Shown one piece after another: positions 37,037 through 45,971 of a DNA stretch of 64,000 nt (positions within the stretch are counted from its first letter, which is position 1; each line of letters starts with the position of its first letter). Below the pieces are notes generated by a model that did not search any database, was not told the origin of the DNA, and saw nothing but the letters and a program-made list of their open reading frames with translations. The position numbers were made by a program, and so were the translations under genes. The stretch comes from Pelagomonas calceolata (taxonomy: Eukaryota > Sar > Pelagophyceae > Pelagomonadales > Pelagomonadaceae): positions 806,001-870,000 of the forward strand of contig CAKKNE010000001.1 in NCBI GenBank assembly GCA_918797485.1, given 5' to 3'.

Positions 37037-37765
37037 ATGATGGCGCGACGAATCGAGCTGTTGCTGCTGGCACTCGTCTCCGCAAGCGCACTGGTCGCAC
37101 CGATTCGACGGGCAGTTCCGCGCGCTGCGCTGCGATCAACACCACCTGAGAGTGGTGCTGGCGCCAGCACAGCCAGCTCGGACGCGCCCGCGGGCGGTGA
37201 CGCTGGTCCTGCGAACGACGCCGCCGCCGCGCCGACGCTCGCGGAAGACGCCGCCGCCGCCGCCACAGACGCCGTCGCGGTCGCAGACGCGGACACCGCG
37301 GCGACCGAGCCGGAAACCGCTGATGCCGCGGACGCCGCCGCCACCGCCTCCACAAAATTCCGCGGCGCCGACGCGAACAAGCCCAAGGACTACGAGGATT
37401 TTAATCCAGACCAGCCGGACATCGTCCAGAAGTTCGTCAAGCAGCGCGACGACTGGTGGGCCGCGGACTCGCCCTTCCCCGGCGCGCCCGTCGATAAAAA
37501 GGGTGGTGATGAGGGCCCCATCGACTCGCTGGCCAAAATCCCCGTGCCCGCCTATTTGTGGTTATTAACGTCCACCGTCGGCGCGATCGCCTTCGTGGGC
37601 TGCATCTTCCAGCTCTTCTACAACGTGCCGCCGGCACCGGTGCTCGGCGTGCCGCTCACGGCGGCGATCGGCGTCACGTCGGGCCCCGCGTTTATCCTGC
37701 TCTTCCTCGTCGCGATCGCGCGGGGGCAGCGCGAGGCCGACGAGGACGACGCGAAGTACATGTAA
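37037..37765 (+). CDS. Plastid-type membrane protein, two transmembrane helices, unknown
   Basis: 242 residues. A signal-like leader meets a SALVAPIRR junction (an ASAFAP-like site), then a long Ala/Asp-rich spacer. A conserved-looking segment follows (DYEDFNPDQPDIVQKFVKQRDDWW), and two hydrophobic helices (YLWLLTSTVGAIAFVGCIFQLFY and PLTAAIGVTSGPAFILLFLVAIA). The tail is acidic. I recognise no family; the layout suits a small thylakoid or inner-envelope protein. It converges at 14 bp on the ArfGAP gene. Confidence 0.75.
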   Translation: MMARRIELLLLALVSASALVAPIRRAVPRAALRSTPPESGAGASTASSDAPAGGDAGPANDAAAAPTLAEDAAAAATDAVAVADADTAATEPETADAADAAATASTKFRGADANKPKDYEDFNPDQPDIVQKFVKQRDDWWAADSPFPGAPVDKKGGDEGPIDSLAKIPVPAYLWLLTSTVGAIAFVGCIFQLFYNVPPAPVLGVPLTAAIGVTSGPAFILLFLVAIARGQREADEDDAKYM

Positions 37766-37779
37766 TACGTTAGTCTTAG

Positions 37780-38553
37780 TCAGACCCCGAACGAGGCGAA
37801 GAAGTCCTCCTCCGGCGGCGGAGGGGGCTCGTCGAACGTCATCAGGTCCGGCGGCTCCGGCGGTCGGACGGCGGGCGCCCACCGCTTCTTCTCGTACTTG
37901 TCGACGAGATGCTCGCGCAGCGCCGCGTCGGAGACGTCGGGCGTCAGTCGCGGAGCCGAGTCGCCGAGGAGGGCGATGTTTGCGGCCCTGTTGCCGGGAC
38001 GCATCGCCTGTAACTCGTCGGGTCCCCACAGATACGTCCCGGTGCAGCCCTTCGGCTTCGAGATGTGCGTGCCCAGCGACCGGTGCACGGACGCGCATCG
38101 GAGGCATACGAAGGTCCCATGGTTGACAATGGCCCAAACCGTCGGCGTCGCGGCGCAGTCGGCGCAGCGCGAATTGTCGGGCCGCCACCGGATCCTCTGC
38201 AATTCCGCGTGGGCCCTTTTGTCGTTCTTTCGAATGTCGTCGAGCGAATAGTTCGTTCCCAATTTTGACGTCCACATGGTCGCGGGGATCACTCCGTGAA
38301 GGAGCGACTCAGGAGGCAGAGCGCGCGGTTGATCGACGGGTTCGTCGAGGACCGAACGCGGGGAACTTTCACCGTTCCGTACCGCTGCTGCAAGGCGACC
38401 CGAAAGTGCGGCTGCGCCAGTCGGTGTTGCGCTACCTGTCGGGCCGCGGTGTTGCCCATTCACTGGGGTCGCGGCTTTCTTGGGCGTCGCGGCAACCACG
38501 GGCTCGAGGATAGCTGCAGCAGCGAGGTGGATTGGGTTGAACACCCGCTGCAT
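37780..38553 (-). CDS. ArfGAP-domain protein
   Basis: 257 residues from the first ATG. A Pro/Ala/Thr-rich N-terminus precedes the ArfGAP zinc finger: NSRCADCAATPTVWAIVNHGTFVCLRCASVHRSLGTHISK, with C-x2-C-x16-C-x2-C spacing and the catalytic-type Arg in HRSLG. It would stimulate GTP hydrolysis by Arf in vesicle traffic. The C-terminus is Pro/Asp-rich and ends EEDFFASFGV, a possible adaptor-binding motif. A shorter start near residue 93 is possible. Confidence 0.88.
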   Translation of the reverse strand: MQRVFNPIHLAAAAILEPVVAATPKKAATPVNGQHRGPTGSATPTGAAALSGRLAAAVRNGESSPRSVLDEPVDQPRALPPESLLHGVIPATMWTSKLGTNYSLDDIRKNDKRAHAELQRIRWRPDNSRCADCAATPTVWAIVNHGTFVCLRCASVHRSLGTHISKPKGCTGTYLWGPDELQAMRPGNRAANIALLGDSAPRLTPDVSDAALREHLVDKYEKKRWAPAVRPPEPPDLMTFDEPPPPPEEDFFASFGV

Positions 38554-38797
38554 GCAGCGGGAGCGAACAGGAATGAAGCAGCAGCGCGGTCGTCGTCTGC
38601 TGTGAGATGCTGTATGCAAAGGGCAGCTCGCAGGAACCGATTGCGATCGTGCGGCAGCAATGATTGTGAGCCTCGCAGCTCGAGATCATTCTTTGTGCGG
38701 GGCGCGGCGCAGGTCTCCTCACACCGTAGACTACGTATGCGATACTCCGGACGGCGAAGAAGGACCAGTGCAGGGATGCTGAACACAAAAACTTTGC

Positions 38798-40042
38798 TTA
38801 GCTCCCAAGAATCAGATCCGTCACCGCCGACCGGCGCCGCTTCGGCGGAGGAGGCGGTCGCGGCGGCGCCAGCCGCGCCGCCGCGGTCCGCGCCGCCGCC
38901 GCGTTATTCCCCCCGCTCTCCGCGATAGCCTCGAGGCGCCGGCGTAGCGCCCGCCGCGCGTCGACCTCGGCGGCGCCGGTCGCCGGCCCCGGGGCCACCG
39001 ACGCGAGGACGCCGCAGACCGCGCCGCAGGCAATGTCGAGCGCCTGGAGCGCCGCGGCGCAGCCGGCCGCGCCGTACAGGCCCCCGAGCGCCGCGCCGGC
39101 GCCCAGCCTCCGCAGGTCCGCGCATGCGGCCGCGACGCGGAAGGGCGCGCCGCCGCGCCGTACCCTATCAGAATCCTCGCGGCTCGCCGAGACGAAGCGC
39201 GCGACGAGCGCCTTGGCCGCGCGGTCGCCCTGGCCCGCGCGCCGCCGGCGCATGATCTCCGCGGCGCGCGCGCTGACGTTACCGCCGCCGTCGCCGACCT
39301 GCAGCGCGAGCGCGAGGACGCCCGTCTCCGCCGGGCGCGGCCGCCCGAGGTAGCGCGCCGCCGCCGCCGCCAGATCGGCCGGCGGCGCCGGCTGCGTCCA
39401 CGCCGGCGCGGGCGGCGTCGGCTCGCGCCACGCGCGCCGCGCGTCCCTCGCCGCGCCGCGGGCCCGCGCGCGCCGCGCCGCCGCCGACGTGCGCCGCCGC
39501 CGCCGCGGCGGCGCGGGACTCGGCGCCGCGTTTGCGGCCTCCGCCACGCGCCGCGCGTGGGCCTCGTGGCGCGCCCTGCGGGCCCTGCGCGCCTCACAGG
39601 GGGCGCAGAACCACTCGCCCTCCGGGACATCATCTAAACCCGCACAGGCCACGTGCAGCAGCCCCACGCAGTCCTCGCCCTCGCCGTCGCAGATGAGGAG
39701 CTCGCCGCCGTAGCCGCAGGCCGCGCAGACGTCCTCGTCTTCGCTCTCGCTCTCGTCGTCGTCGTCGTCGTCGTCCACGGGCGCGATGTCCGTCCGGCTC
39801 CCGTCGTCGCCAATGACCGCCGAGAACGCGCCCTTGCAGTAGGGACACAGCGTGTTGATGCGTGCCCATTCCAGCAAACACGACAGGTGGAAGCGGTGGC
39901 GGCACGTCTCGGGGCGACCGACCTCGTCATTCAATGCGTCGAGGCAGATGGCGCAGCACTCGTCTTCTTCATTTTCTGCGCCGCCGGTGGTGCTGGCTGC
40001 AGCGGCGTCAGCCTGTGGTGCTGCTTGGGGGCTGTCCGACAT
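38798..40042 (-). CDS. RING-H2 plus PHD-finger protein (PHRF1-like)
   Basis: 414 residues from ATG 40042. The RING-H2 finger (about 30-70) reads CCAICLDALNDEVG, then CRHRFHLSCLLEWARINTLCPYCKG. An acidic run of Asp/Glu leads to a PHD finger (CAACGYGGELLICDGEGEDCVGLLHVACAG, ending WFCAPC). RING plus PHD in this order is typical of PHRF1-type nuclear ubiquitin ligases. The remainder is Arg/Ala-rich low complexity, ending in PPKRRRSAVTDLILGS. Confidence 0.88.
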   Translation of the reverse strand: MSDSPQAAPQADAAAASTTGGAENEEDECCAICLDALNDEVGRPETCRHRFHLSCLLEWARINTLCPYCKGAFSAVIGDDGSRTDIAPVDDDDDDDESESEDEDVCAACGYGGELLICDGEGEDCVGLLHVACAGLDDVPEGEWFCAPCEARRARRARHEAHARRVAEAANAAPSPAPPRRRRRTSAAARRARARGAARDARRAWREPTPPAPAWTQPAPPADLAAAAARYLGRPRPAETGVLALALQVGDGGGNVSARAAEIMRRRRAGQGDRAAKALVARFVSASREDSDRVRRGGAPFRVAAACADLRRLGAGAALGGLYGAAGCAAALQALDIACGAVCGVLASVAPGPATGAAEVDARRALRRRLEAIAESGGNNAAAARTAAARLAPPRPPPPPKRRRSAVTDLILGS

Positions 40043-40158
40043 CACTATTGCTGCAAAGTCGCACTGGACAGCTCCTGGGAGCCCAGCTAGATTGCTACCA
40101 GACGCCAGTAGATGATTTTTGGCTAGTTTTTTGCCTGCGGCTTGGACTTTTTGTGCTT

Positions 40159-40182
40159 GCTAGTGTCTTACTGGACGCTAGC
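40159..40182 (+). repeat. Promoter palindrome
   Basis: Left arm GCTAGTGTCTTAC, right arm GGACGCTAGC. It lies in the 348-bp divergent interval 40043-40390, which has no other gene, 117 bp from the RING/PHD start. Confidence 0.85.
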
Positions 40183-40390
40183 TGCGCTCGACTGACTACG
40201 ACCGAGCATACATCGATTTCACGGCGTGCACGCTTCATTCGCACCGTCGTGGCAGACTTAGGGTTCATCTGCGTCGCCGTGGGCAGCCCTACTGCATCGC
40301 TACACCCTTTGCTGCTCTGCCCAAGGAGTGGTGGCACAGTGGTGGCTGCCCATGCTCAAGCGCATTGATTGCTTCAAACCCTTAACATAC

Positions 40391-41278
40391 ATGAGCTGGA
40401 GTGCCGTTCTCGTCGCCGCGGTCGCCGCGGCAGTCGATGTCGACCGGAAGCGCTGCGCGGCGCCGGGCCGCTACGAGCCGCGAAACGGCACGGATTTGCT
40501 GGGTCGAGCGTTCGACGGACCGTCATTCTTCGGCGAAGGACGGTGGCTCAATAACAAGTACGTCCTGGAGCCGCCCTGCGATTTAAAAAAAGGCGACGCA
40601 TTCGCGTGCGCCGTCGTCGCGAAGATCCCGCGCAACGGAAGCAGGGCCCGGATATTGACGGTCGGCGACAGCATCAGTATCCGCCAATTCCAGGACTTTA
40701 AGCGTCGTGTACAACGCTGCGACGCCGACGTGGCGTTCCTGCGCGCCGACAGATTGCGCGAGCGGGACCTCGCGAAGGGGCAGCAGACGGCGTATCCTGT
40801 ATGCAAAGCGGACGCGCTCGTCGTGAACACGGGCGCGCACTACCCCGACGTGCGGCCTTTCGCGCAGGATTTGACGAAGTTCCTGCGGTCGCTCAACGAG
40901 ACCTGTCCGACGAGGCCCGTGACCGTCTTCCGGACGACGCCCGAGGGTAATCCGCTCTGCAACTCGAAGATGGTCGTGCGCGACTGGGAGGCCCAGGTCT
41001 GGAGCGTCCTGAACGGGAGCCGGCCGGTGCCGAACGACGCTTTATTGTTCTCGCGCGGGTGGCACTGGGACCTCTTCCAGCGGTACAACGCCGAGGCGGC
41101 GCGTTTGGTGGAGGCCTACGACTGGATTAAGCTAGTTGACGTCGCGGCGATGGCGCGCCGCGTACCCGTGGCAAAGTGGGAGCGGCGGCCCGGCAAACCC
41201 AAAGATTGCCTCCACGGGAGCCCCGCGGTGCCGTGGTACAATTCAATGATCCTCAACGTCCTTGACGCGGTATTGTAA
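40391..41278 (+). CDS. PC-esterase/TBL-like SGNH protein, secreted
   Basis: 295 residues from ATG 40391, chosen because it begins a good signal peptide (MSWSAVLVAAVAAAVD); an ATG at 40352 adds 13 residues. SGNH block I is ARILTVGDSISIRQFQDF. The C-terminal DCLHGSPAVPWYNSMIL resembles the Asp-x-x-His block of plant TBL/PC-esterases, which acetylate wall polysaccharides. Substrate unknown. Its TAA abuts the stop codon of the opposite-strand gene with no base between them. Confidence 0.75.
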   Translation: MSWSAVLVAAVAAAVDVDRKRCAAPGRYEPRNGTDLLGRAFDGPSFFGEGRWLNNKYVLEPPCDLKKGDAFACAVVAKIPRNGSRARILTVGDSISIRQFQDFKRRVQRCDADVAFLRADRLRERDLAKGQQTAYPVCKADALVVNTGAHYPDVRPFAQDLTKFLRSLNETCPTRPVTVFRTTPEGNPLCNSKMVVRDWEAQVWSVLNGSRPVPNDALLFSRGWHWDLFQRYNAEAARLVEAYDWIKLVDVAAMARRVPVAKWERRPGKPKDCLHGSPAVPWYNSMILNVLDAVL

Positions 41279-42470
41279 TCATGTGTTGTTAAAGGATACC
41301 TCAAACACCACAGGCTGGTGGTCGCTCAGGTAGCCGTCCGTCGCGAAGACGCCGCCGCCCGCGAAGGCCGCGCCGGGCGAGCAGAACGCGTGGTCGATCG
41401 TGCGGTCCGGCGCCGGCGACGTCCAGGGCTTGTAGGTCGCGCGGCGTGTTGATGCGTCCCGCCTGTGTATTTTTAGGCTATTTTTTGTTGTTGTGGCGCT
41501 CTCGTGTGGCGTCTCGGCGGAGCCCCCCAGACGCCGTCGACGCGAAACGCCATCGACGCGAAGGTAAATAAATGTAGAAACCAAATGTCGTGGCCGCGAC
41601 GCCTGCTCGATGGCGTGATTTCCACACCGCATCCCGCCAGAGCGGCACAATATTAGGATCAACATACAGCGGCGCCGCGGGCGTGTTCGATTCGGGGTAG
41701 AGCGCGGCCTCGTCCTTGGCGAGAGTCGAAGCGTCCTCGTACGGCGTCAGAGAGTTGAGGTCACCCGCTAGCAAGAACTCCTTCCCCTCTACCAATTCGC
41801 GCAGCCTCGAAATCTGCCGTTCGACCGTCCCGTCTCCATACGAAAACGCTGAGAGATGGGTGTTGAAGAGCGTCGGGCCATTGACTAGTGGCGTCTCGAG
41901 GACGCACCTCCTAAGATTAAACAGCTGGCGCACGCGCGACTCCCGTAGCAGGGGCAGCTGGTGCCGTGTCGCATCTTGCAATTGATATTTCGACAAGGTA
42001 CACAAGTGCATGCCGATGCGGCCGACGTGTTCATTTTTAGGGTGTGGGACATAGGGCACCCGCCAGTACGCCGCCGACGCCGCGCAGGGAAAGTCGAGGC
42101 GTTCTCGCAATAGTTTGAACTCATCAATCTTGTGCGTCCGTCGGCTTCGCCGGTCGACCTCCTGGAGGAGCACGACGTCGGGATCGATGGTGGCGATGGC
42201 GTCGCCGATTTTTTTAATGCCTTGTTCCACTTCGGGTCTCGGCGCGCTGACGGCGTCGCCGCCGTCGTAAAAGTAGTGCTGCCGGATGCCGGCGCCGTAC
42301 TGGACGTTCCAGACGCAGACTCTTAAGGGTTTTGTCCCGTCGTACGTCGGCGCCGTTGCATCGTTCCAGAGGCCCGCCGGTCTCGTTTTTTTGAAATGCT
42401 GGATGGTGCGGCGCAGCGGGCGCAGGCCGCTTGTGATGGCTATGCTTGCTGCGAGGAGGGTAATGCGCAT
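41279..42470 (-). CDS. Endonuclease/exonuclease/phosphatase-family protein, secretory
   Basis: Exons 42470-41638 and 41462-41279 (338 residues with a GC-AG intron). A signal peptide-like start (MRITLLAASIAITSG) leads into the EEP fold. Motifs: RVCVWNVQYGAG, DVVLLQEVDRRSR (metal-binding Glu), LLAGDLNSL (catalytic Asp/Asn), and in exon 2 RTIDHAFCSPG and YLSDHQPVVFEV (catalytic DH). With the precise splice the junction reads PLWRDASTRRATYKPW. Members cleave nucleic acids, phosphoinositides or sphingomyelin; the substrate is not evident. Confidence 0.88.
41463..41637 (-). mobile_element. Introner-like intron of the EEP gene, likely GC-AG (175 nt)
   Basis: Target duplications GCGGGATG and GCGGGACG match 7 of 8. 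The element begins CGGTGTGGAAATC and ends AATACACAG. Excising exactly from the first duplication uses a GC donor and restores the frame. A GT donor 12 nt further in also keeps frame but leaves a 4-residue RDAV duplication. Internal inverted copies of ACGCCATCGA are present. Confidence 0.85.
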
Positions 42471-43223
42471 GGCTGTCTGCAGCTTGCAGCAAAGCGGGTG
42501 TCGCGAGGTTGCAGCAGAGATGGATTTTCGAGGTTCTGCGCTGCACAGAAATGAGTTATGCGTGCGCCGGCTGGCGTGCAGCTTCTGTATGACAGCAGGC
42601 GGCCGCTTTTTTAGCTTATGCTCTCAAGGCTGCAAGGCAGAGCCCGCACGTCGAGATTGGGGCAGCACTCCCAAAAACAATGCCAAACAATGCCAAACAA
42701 TGCAACAAACAAAATGCTCCGGTGCGCCGCGGCGTGCAATGGCGACCCCCGGCGTAACGGCGGCGTTCGCGCGGGCCCGCGTCGCAGCCCCAGAAAAAAG
42801 AGCCACCTTGGGAGATCGAGGAATGCGTGCGGGAGGGCTCCCGGGAGGGCTCCCGGGAGGGCCCATGGACTCTCGTAAGCCCGGCTTGGACATATTATCG
42901 GCCAGTGCCCAGGAAAATAAAACTCAACCGCGGGCAAAAATGGCCTAAATTCAAGCTACGACAAAAAACCGCCGGTGGATGGCTCGAGGCGTCCCTGGAG
43001 TGATCTACAAGGGCCAAACCTCCCGATGCTTAAGACCGGCCCACAAAGCGAGCTCCAGGCAAAAACGAGGCATAGCCACCTGTGCACGACCACAAACGTA
43101 CTTGTGAGACACGCCGACGGTTCCAGAACGAAGGTCTATCATACCTCCGACGCATCCGAACCGGGCGTGGACTGTGGAGCGATAGAAATCGATAAAAAAG
43201 CTCAGGTCACTAAGAACTCGACA
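42471..43223. other. 753-bp region with short tandem repeats, no clear gene
   Basis: Upstream of both flanking genes. Around 42674-42704 the decamer CAAACAATGC is repeated three times, and at 42831-42864 the 12-mer GGGAGGGCTCCC is repeated almost three times. Frames here are open but low in support. The 3' part may be 5' UTR or N-terminal coding sequence of the next gene (an in-frame ATG exists at 43026). Confidence 0.45.
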
Positions 43224-44321
43224 ATGAGTCTCCGATTAACGCCCGCCCCCCAAGCCCTGCCGGCGAACAAGCCGCCGTCGCCCGTCCGGCCGGCCCTCAA
43301 GCTGGCGGTGCGCCTGAACCCCGACGGCGCGCCGCTCGTGCTGCCGCCCGGCCACGTGCCTGGGTTTGCTGGGTTTCCGGGTCCCGCGGGCCTGGCGCCG
43401 CCCCAGATGCCCCACGCGACCGTGAGCCTGCCGACGAGCCCGACGAACGTGGCCCTGACGCCCCCCGTCGAAGCCCGGTCGCCGCCGCCGCCGCCTCAAG
43501 CCTACGCGCCGCCGCCGCCGCCGGTCTTCCCGCAAGTGGAGGGCTCCACGCCCCAGGGCTACTACCTGCCGCCCGAGGCCTACGATCCACCCAAAGCCTA
43601 CGTGCCGCCGCCGCCCCAAGCCTGCATGCCCTACGCGCCGCCGGCGCCCGTGCCGCCGCCGCGGCCGGCCTACGTCTCGCCGCCGCTCGGCCAGTTTCCT
43701 AGAAATGAGCACGGCAAGTTCCTCTGCCCCGCCGGCTGCGGCCGGACCTTCGCCCACCCGCCGGGCGCCGTCGCGCACGGAAAGACGTGCGCCGTGCGGC
43801 AGGCCGAAGCCGCGGCGCGGCCGCGGCCGCCGCCCCGAGCCTACGCGCCGGCCGCCATCGAGCCGTCCTTAGATGGTATTGGCCGAATTGTCGCTGCGCC
43901 CCAAGCCCACGCGCCGCCGTCCCAAGCCTACGCGCCGCCGCCCGCCGCGCCCACAACGTCGCGGCCGCTCGCCGACGTCGAGTTCGTGATCCGCGAGCCG
44001 TCGAGCCCGCTCCCGGCGGGCGCGTTCGGCTCGGGCCTGCAGCATCCCCGCGACGTCGGCGCCGCGCGCTCTCTGAAAGTGCTCCCGAAGCGCCACGCGA
44101 TTAACGGCGAGGCGTCCCGCGGCATCGTGACGCACCGGCCCTACGCCGCCGCGCCGCCGCCGGCGACCGACTGGGACGCGCCCGCGCCCTACAAGGGCAA
44201 CCTCGCCATGCTCCTCCAGGCCATGATCGCCACGGAGGACGGCCCCGCCGCCGCGCTCGCCGCGGCGATGATGGCCGAGACGAACACTCCTATGGCACCT
44301 CCTGAGGCGCTCGTCGCCTGA
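43224..44321 (+). CDS. Proline-rich protein with a single C2HC zinc finger
   Basis: 365 residues from ATG 43224 (431 if the in-frame ATG 43026 is used). The body is Pro/Ala/Tyr-rich with repeated QAYAPPPPP-like units. One finger reads FLCPAGCGRTFAHPPGAVAHGKTC, a C-x3-C...H...C arrangement. The C-terminus is helical (LAMLLQAMIATEDGPAAALAAAMMAE). Such proteins often bind RNA or act as scaffolds; no function is assigned. Confidence 0.65.
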   Translation: MSLRLTPAPQALPANKPPSPVRPALKLAVRLNPDGAPLVLPPGHVPGFAGFPGPAGLAPPQMPHATVSLPTSPTNVALTPPVEARSPPPPPQAYAPPPPPVFPQVEGSTPQGYYLPPEAYDPPKAYVPPPPQACMPYAPPAPVPPPRPAYVSPPLGQFPRNEHGKFLCPAGCGRTFAHPPGAVAHGKTCAVRQAEAAARPRPPPRAYAPAAIEPSLDGIGRIVAAPQAHAPPSQAYAPPPAAPTTSRPLADVEFVIREPSSPLPAGAFGSGLQHPRDVGAARSLKVLPKRHAINGEASRGIVTHRPYAAAPPPATDWDAPAPYKGNLAMLLQAMIATEDGPAAALAAAMMAETNTPMAPPEALVA

Positions 44322-44734
44322 TTTCCCCCTGACATCCCCCGACCATTGCTTGCTCCGCGCACCGACGTGCGCGGCTATCACAGTGTGTTTGTAACAGTAC
44401 CTTGACTGTCACGGCGACGGCGTGTCGGGGGGCGTCGCCGCGACTCGCGTACGTGATTTTCGCCGACGACGCCGACGCAGCGAGTCCGCGACGCCCTCGA
44501 CGTCTCGTTGGGGAACGCATGGGACAGAGATCACCGCTGCTGCCATCGATCGTGCGGGTGTCGGTGCCTTTAAAATAAAAAGCCAGACTGGAACAGTGGC
44601 TGGTGAGGGCCTGCAGTCGAGCGGCCGTCGGCGCCAACGGGCCGGCGGGAACGCATCCGGCGGGAACGCATCAGACGCGTGCGTTCAGGCGGGCAGCCTC
44701 GACGCCGCCGAGGCTGCCCCACAACCCAGCCACG
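44322..44734. other. Intergenic region, no gene seen
   Basis: 413 bp between two plus-strand genes. At 44408-44423 a degenerate introner-core 16-mer (GTCACGGCGACGGCGT, 14 of 16) follows the upstream stop codon by 87 bp. Confidence 0.4.
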
Positions 44735-45445
44735 ATGGCTGCCTTCGGCGGCGACGACGCGCTGGGCGCGATGATGGCGGCGACGCTGCCGCGCAGCACC
44801 ATGAGCAAAGATCAAATGCAGTCGATAGCTAATGGAGCCAGGCCAAAGACCGCCCGGCCCAAGACCGCGCGACCGAAGAAAGAAACAACGCCGTGGACCA
44901 AGGAGGACGTAAACAAGTTGAAGAAGGCCTGCAAAGACGTCCCGAGCACGGTCGAGAAGCAGCAGCGGTGGCGGCAGATCAGCGGCATCGTAGGACGGGG
45001 CAAACGGGAATGCTACGACAAGTACAAGGAGCTCAAGGAGGCGCAAAAAACGAAGAACGAGCTGAAGAAGACGATGACGCGCGCAGCAGAGGGGAGCACG
45101 TTCGAGGAACGCCTCGCCGCATTGGGGCTCAAGGAGCCGGCCGCCGACGGGGCCGCCGCGCCGGCGTCTGCGCCGGCGCCGGCACCTGCAGCGCCCGCGC
45201 CCGCGCCCGCGGCGTCGCCGTCGAGCGCCTGGGGCGGCGGCGGCGGTGCCGAGCCGGCGCCGACGCAGACGCGGCGGCGGCCGCGGACGTTTTTTGGTGC
45301 GGAGGACCTCGTCATCGACGACGGCGCGGAGGACGAAGCCGCGGCGCCGCCGCCGCCCGCGGACGAGCCGCCGCCGCAGTCGGGCCGGACGCGGTGCGTC
45401 GCGGCGAACGACCTCGTCCTCGACGAGTGCGGCGACGAGCTCTAA
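44735..45445 (+). CDS. SANT/Myb-domain protein
   Basis: 236 residues from the first ATG. A small repeat (RPKTARPKTARPKK) precedes one SANT/Myb domain: TPWTKEDVNKLKKACKDVPSTVEKQQRWRQISGIVGRGKRECYDKYKELK, with three Trp-like core positions, closest to the SANT domains of DNAJC2/zuotin-type proteins. A J domain is absent. The tail is Ala/Pro-rich and acidic, ending VAANDLVLDECGDEL, with a similar earlier copy (AEDLVIDDGAEDE). Probably nuclear or ribosome-associated. Confidence 0.75.
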   Translation: MAAFGGDDALGAMMAATLPRSTMSKDQMQSIANGARPKTARPKTARPKKETTPWTKEDVNKLKKACKDVPSTVEKQQRWRQISGIVGRGKRECYDKYKELKEAQKTKNELKKTMTRAAEGSTFEERLAALGLKEPAADGAAAPASAPAPAPAAPAPAPAASPSSAWGGGGGAEPAPTQTRRRPRTFFGAEDLVIDDGAEDEAAAPPPPADEPPPQSGRTRCVAANDLVLDECGDEL

Positions 45446-45487
45446 GTGGCGGTTTCTTTGTCATTCTTCGTCGCGGGACTCGCGGCG

Positions 45488-45943
45488 ATAGCGTCTAGGG
45501 TGCGATTTACGCGGAAAAAACGCGTAAGTTACACGTAAAGCACCGCTACAGGAGATCCCACGTAAAAAACGGCGTAAAAAAGGAGGTATCCAAAAGTCCT
45601 TCCAGGGCTCTTCCCGAAGCCGGCGCTAGCGGCCCTCTAAGACTCTAGCTCGCGATCAGCAGCTCGCAGAGTGTGGCTGCCCCAAACGTTGTCAGAGCCG
45701 AGCCAATTGCTAGTTGCATGCTGTTGCGAGCAAGGTGTGCACTCTAGGTGTGCGCTTATGCGCCGTGCTCGTGCTGCTATTGAGCTGCGTGGCCACAAGG
45801 CCTTGTTTAGGGGCTCTGGCTGCGTGTGTGCGGGTTTTATAAATAAATGCACGCGTAAATTACGCGTAAATTACGGCGTAAATGACGCTGGACCGTTTCT
45901 CAAGTAAAGAACGCCGTGCGTAAATCGCACCCTATCATAGCGT
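45488..45943. mobile_element. 442-bp MITE-like DNA transposon with target duplication
   Basis: ATAGCGT flanks both ends (45488-45494 and 45937-45943). Just inside lie inverted repeats TAGGGTGCGATTTACGC (45496-45512) and GCGTAAATCGCACCCTA (45918-45934), perfect over 17 bp. Subterminal GCGTAAATTACG-like repeats occur near both ends. No transposase frame, so it is non-autonomous. TIR and duplication size resemble hAT-type elements (tentative). It contains a copy of the promoter palindrome. Confidence 0.85.
45625..45649 (-). repeat. Promoter-type palindrome inside the MITE
   Basis: Arms GCTAGCGGCC and TAAGACTCTAGC. It is the only copy not upstream of a start codon. Confidence 0.65.
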
Positions 45944-45971
45944 GCTGGTAGGGGCAGAGTACTCACTAGTA

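Noticed and set aside
42286-42948. Possible 220-codon gene on the plus strand
   Set aside because: It overlaps the start of the EEP gene antisense and crosses simple repeats. No domain or plausible start context.
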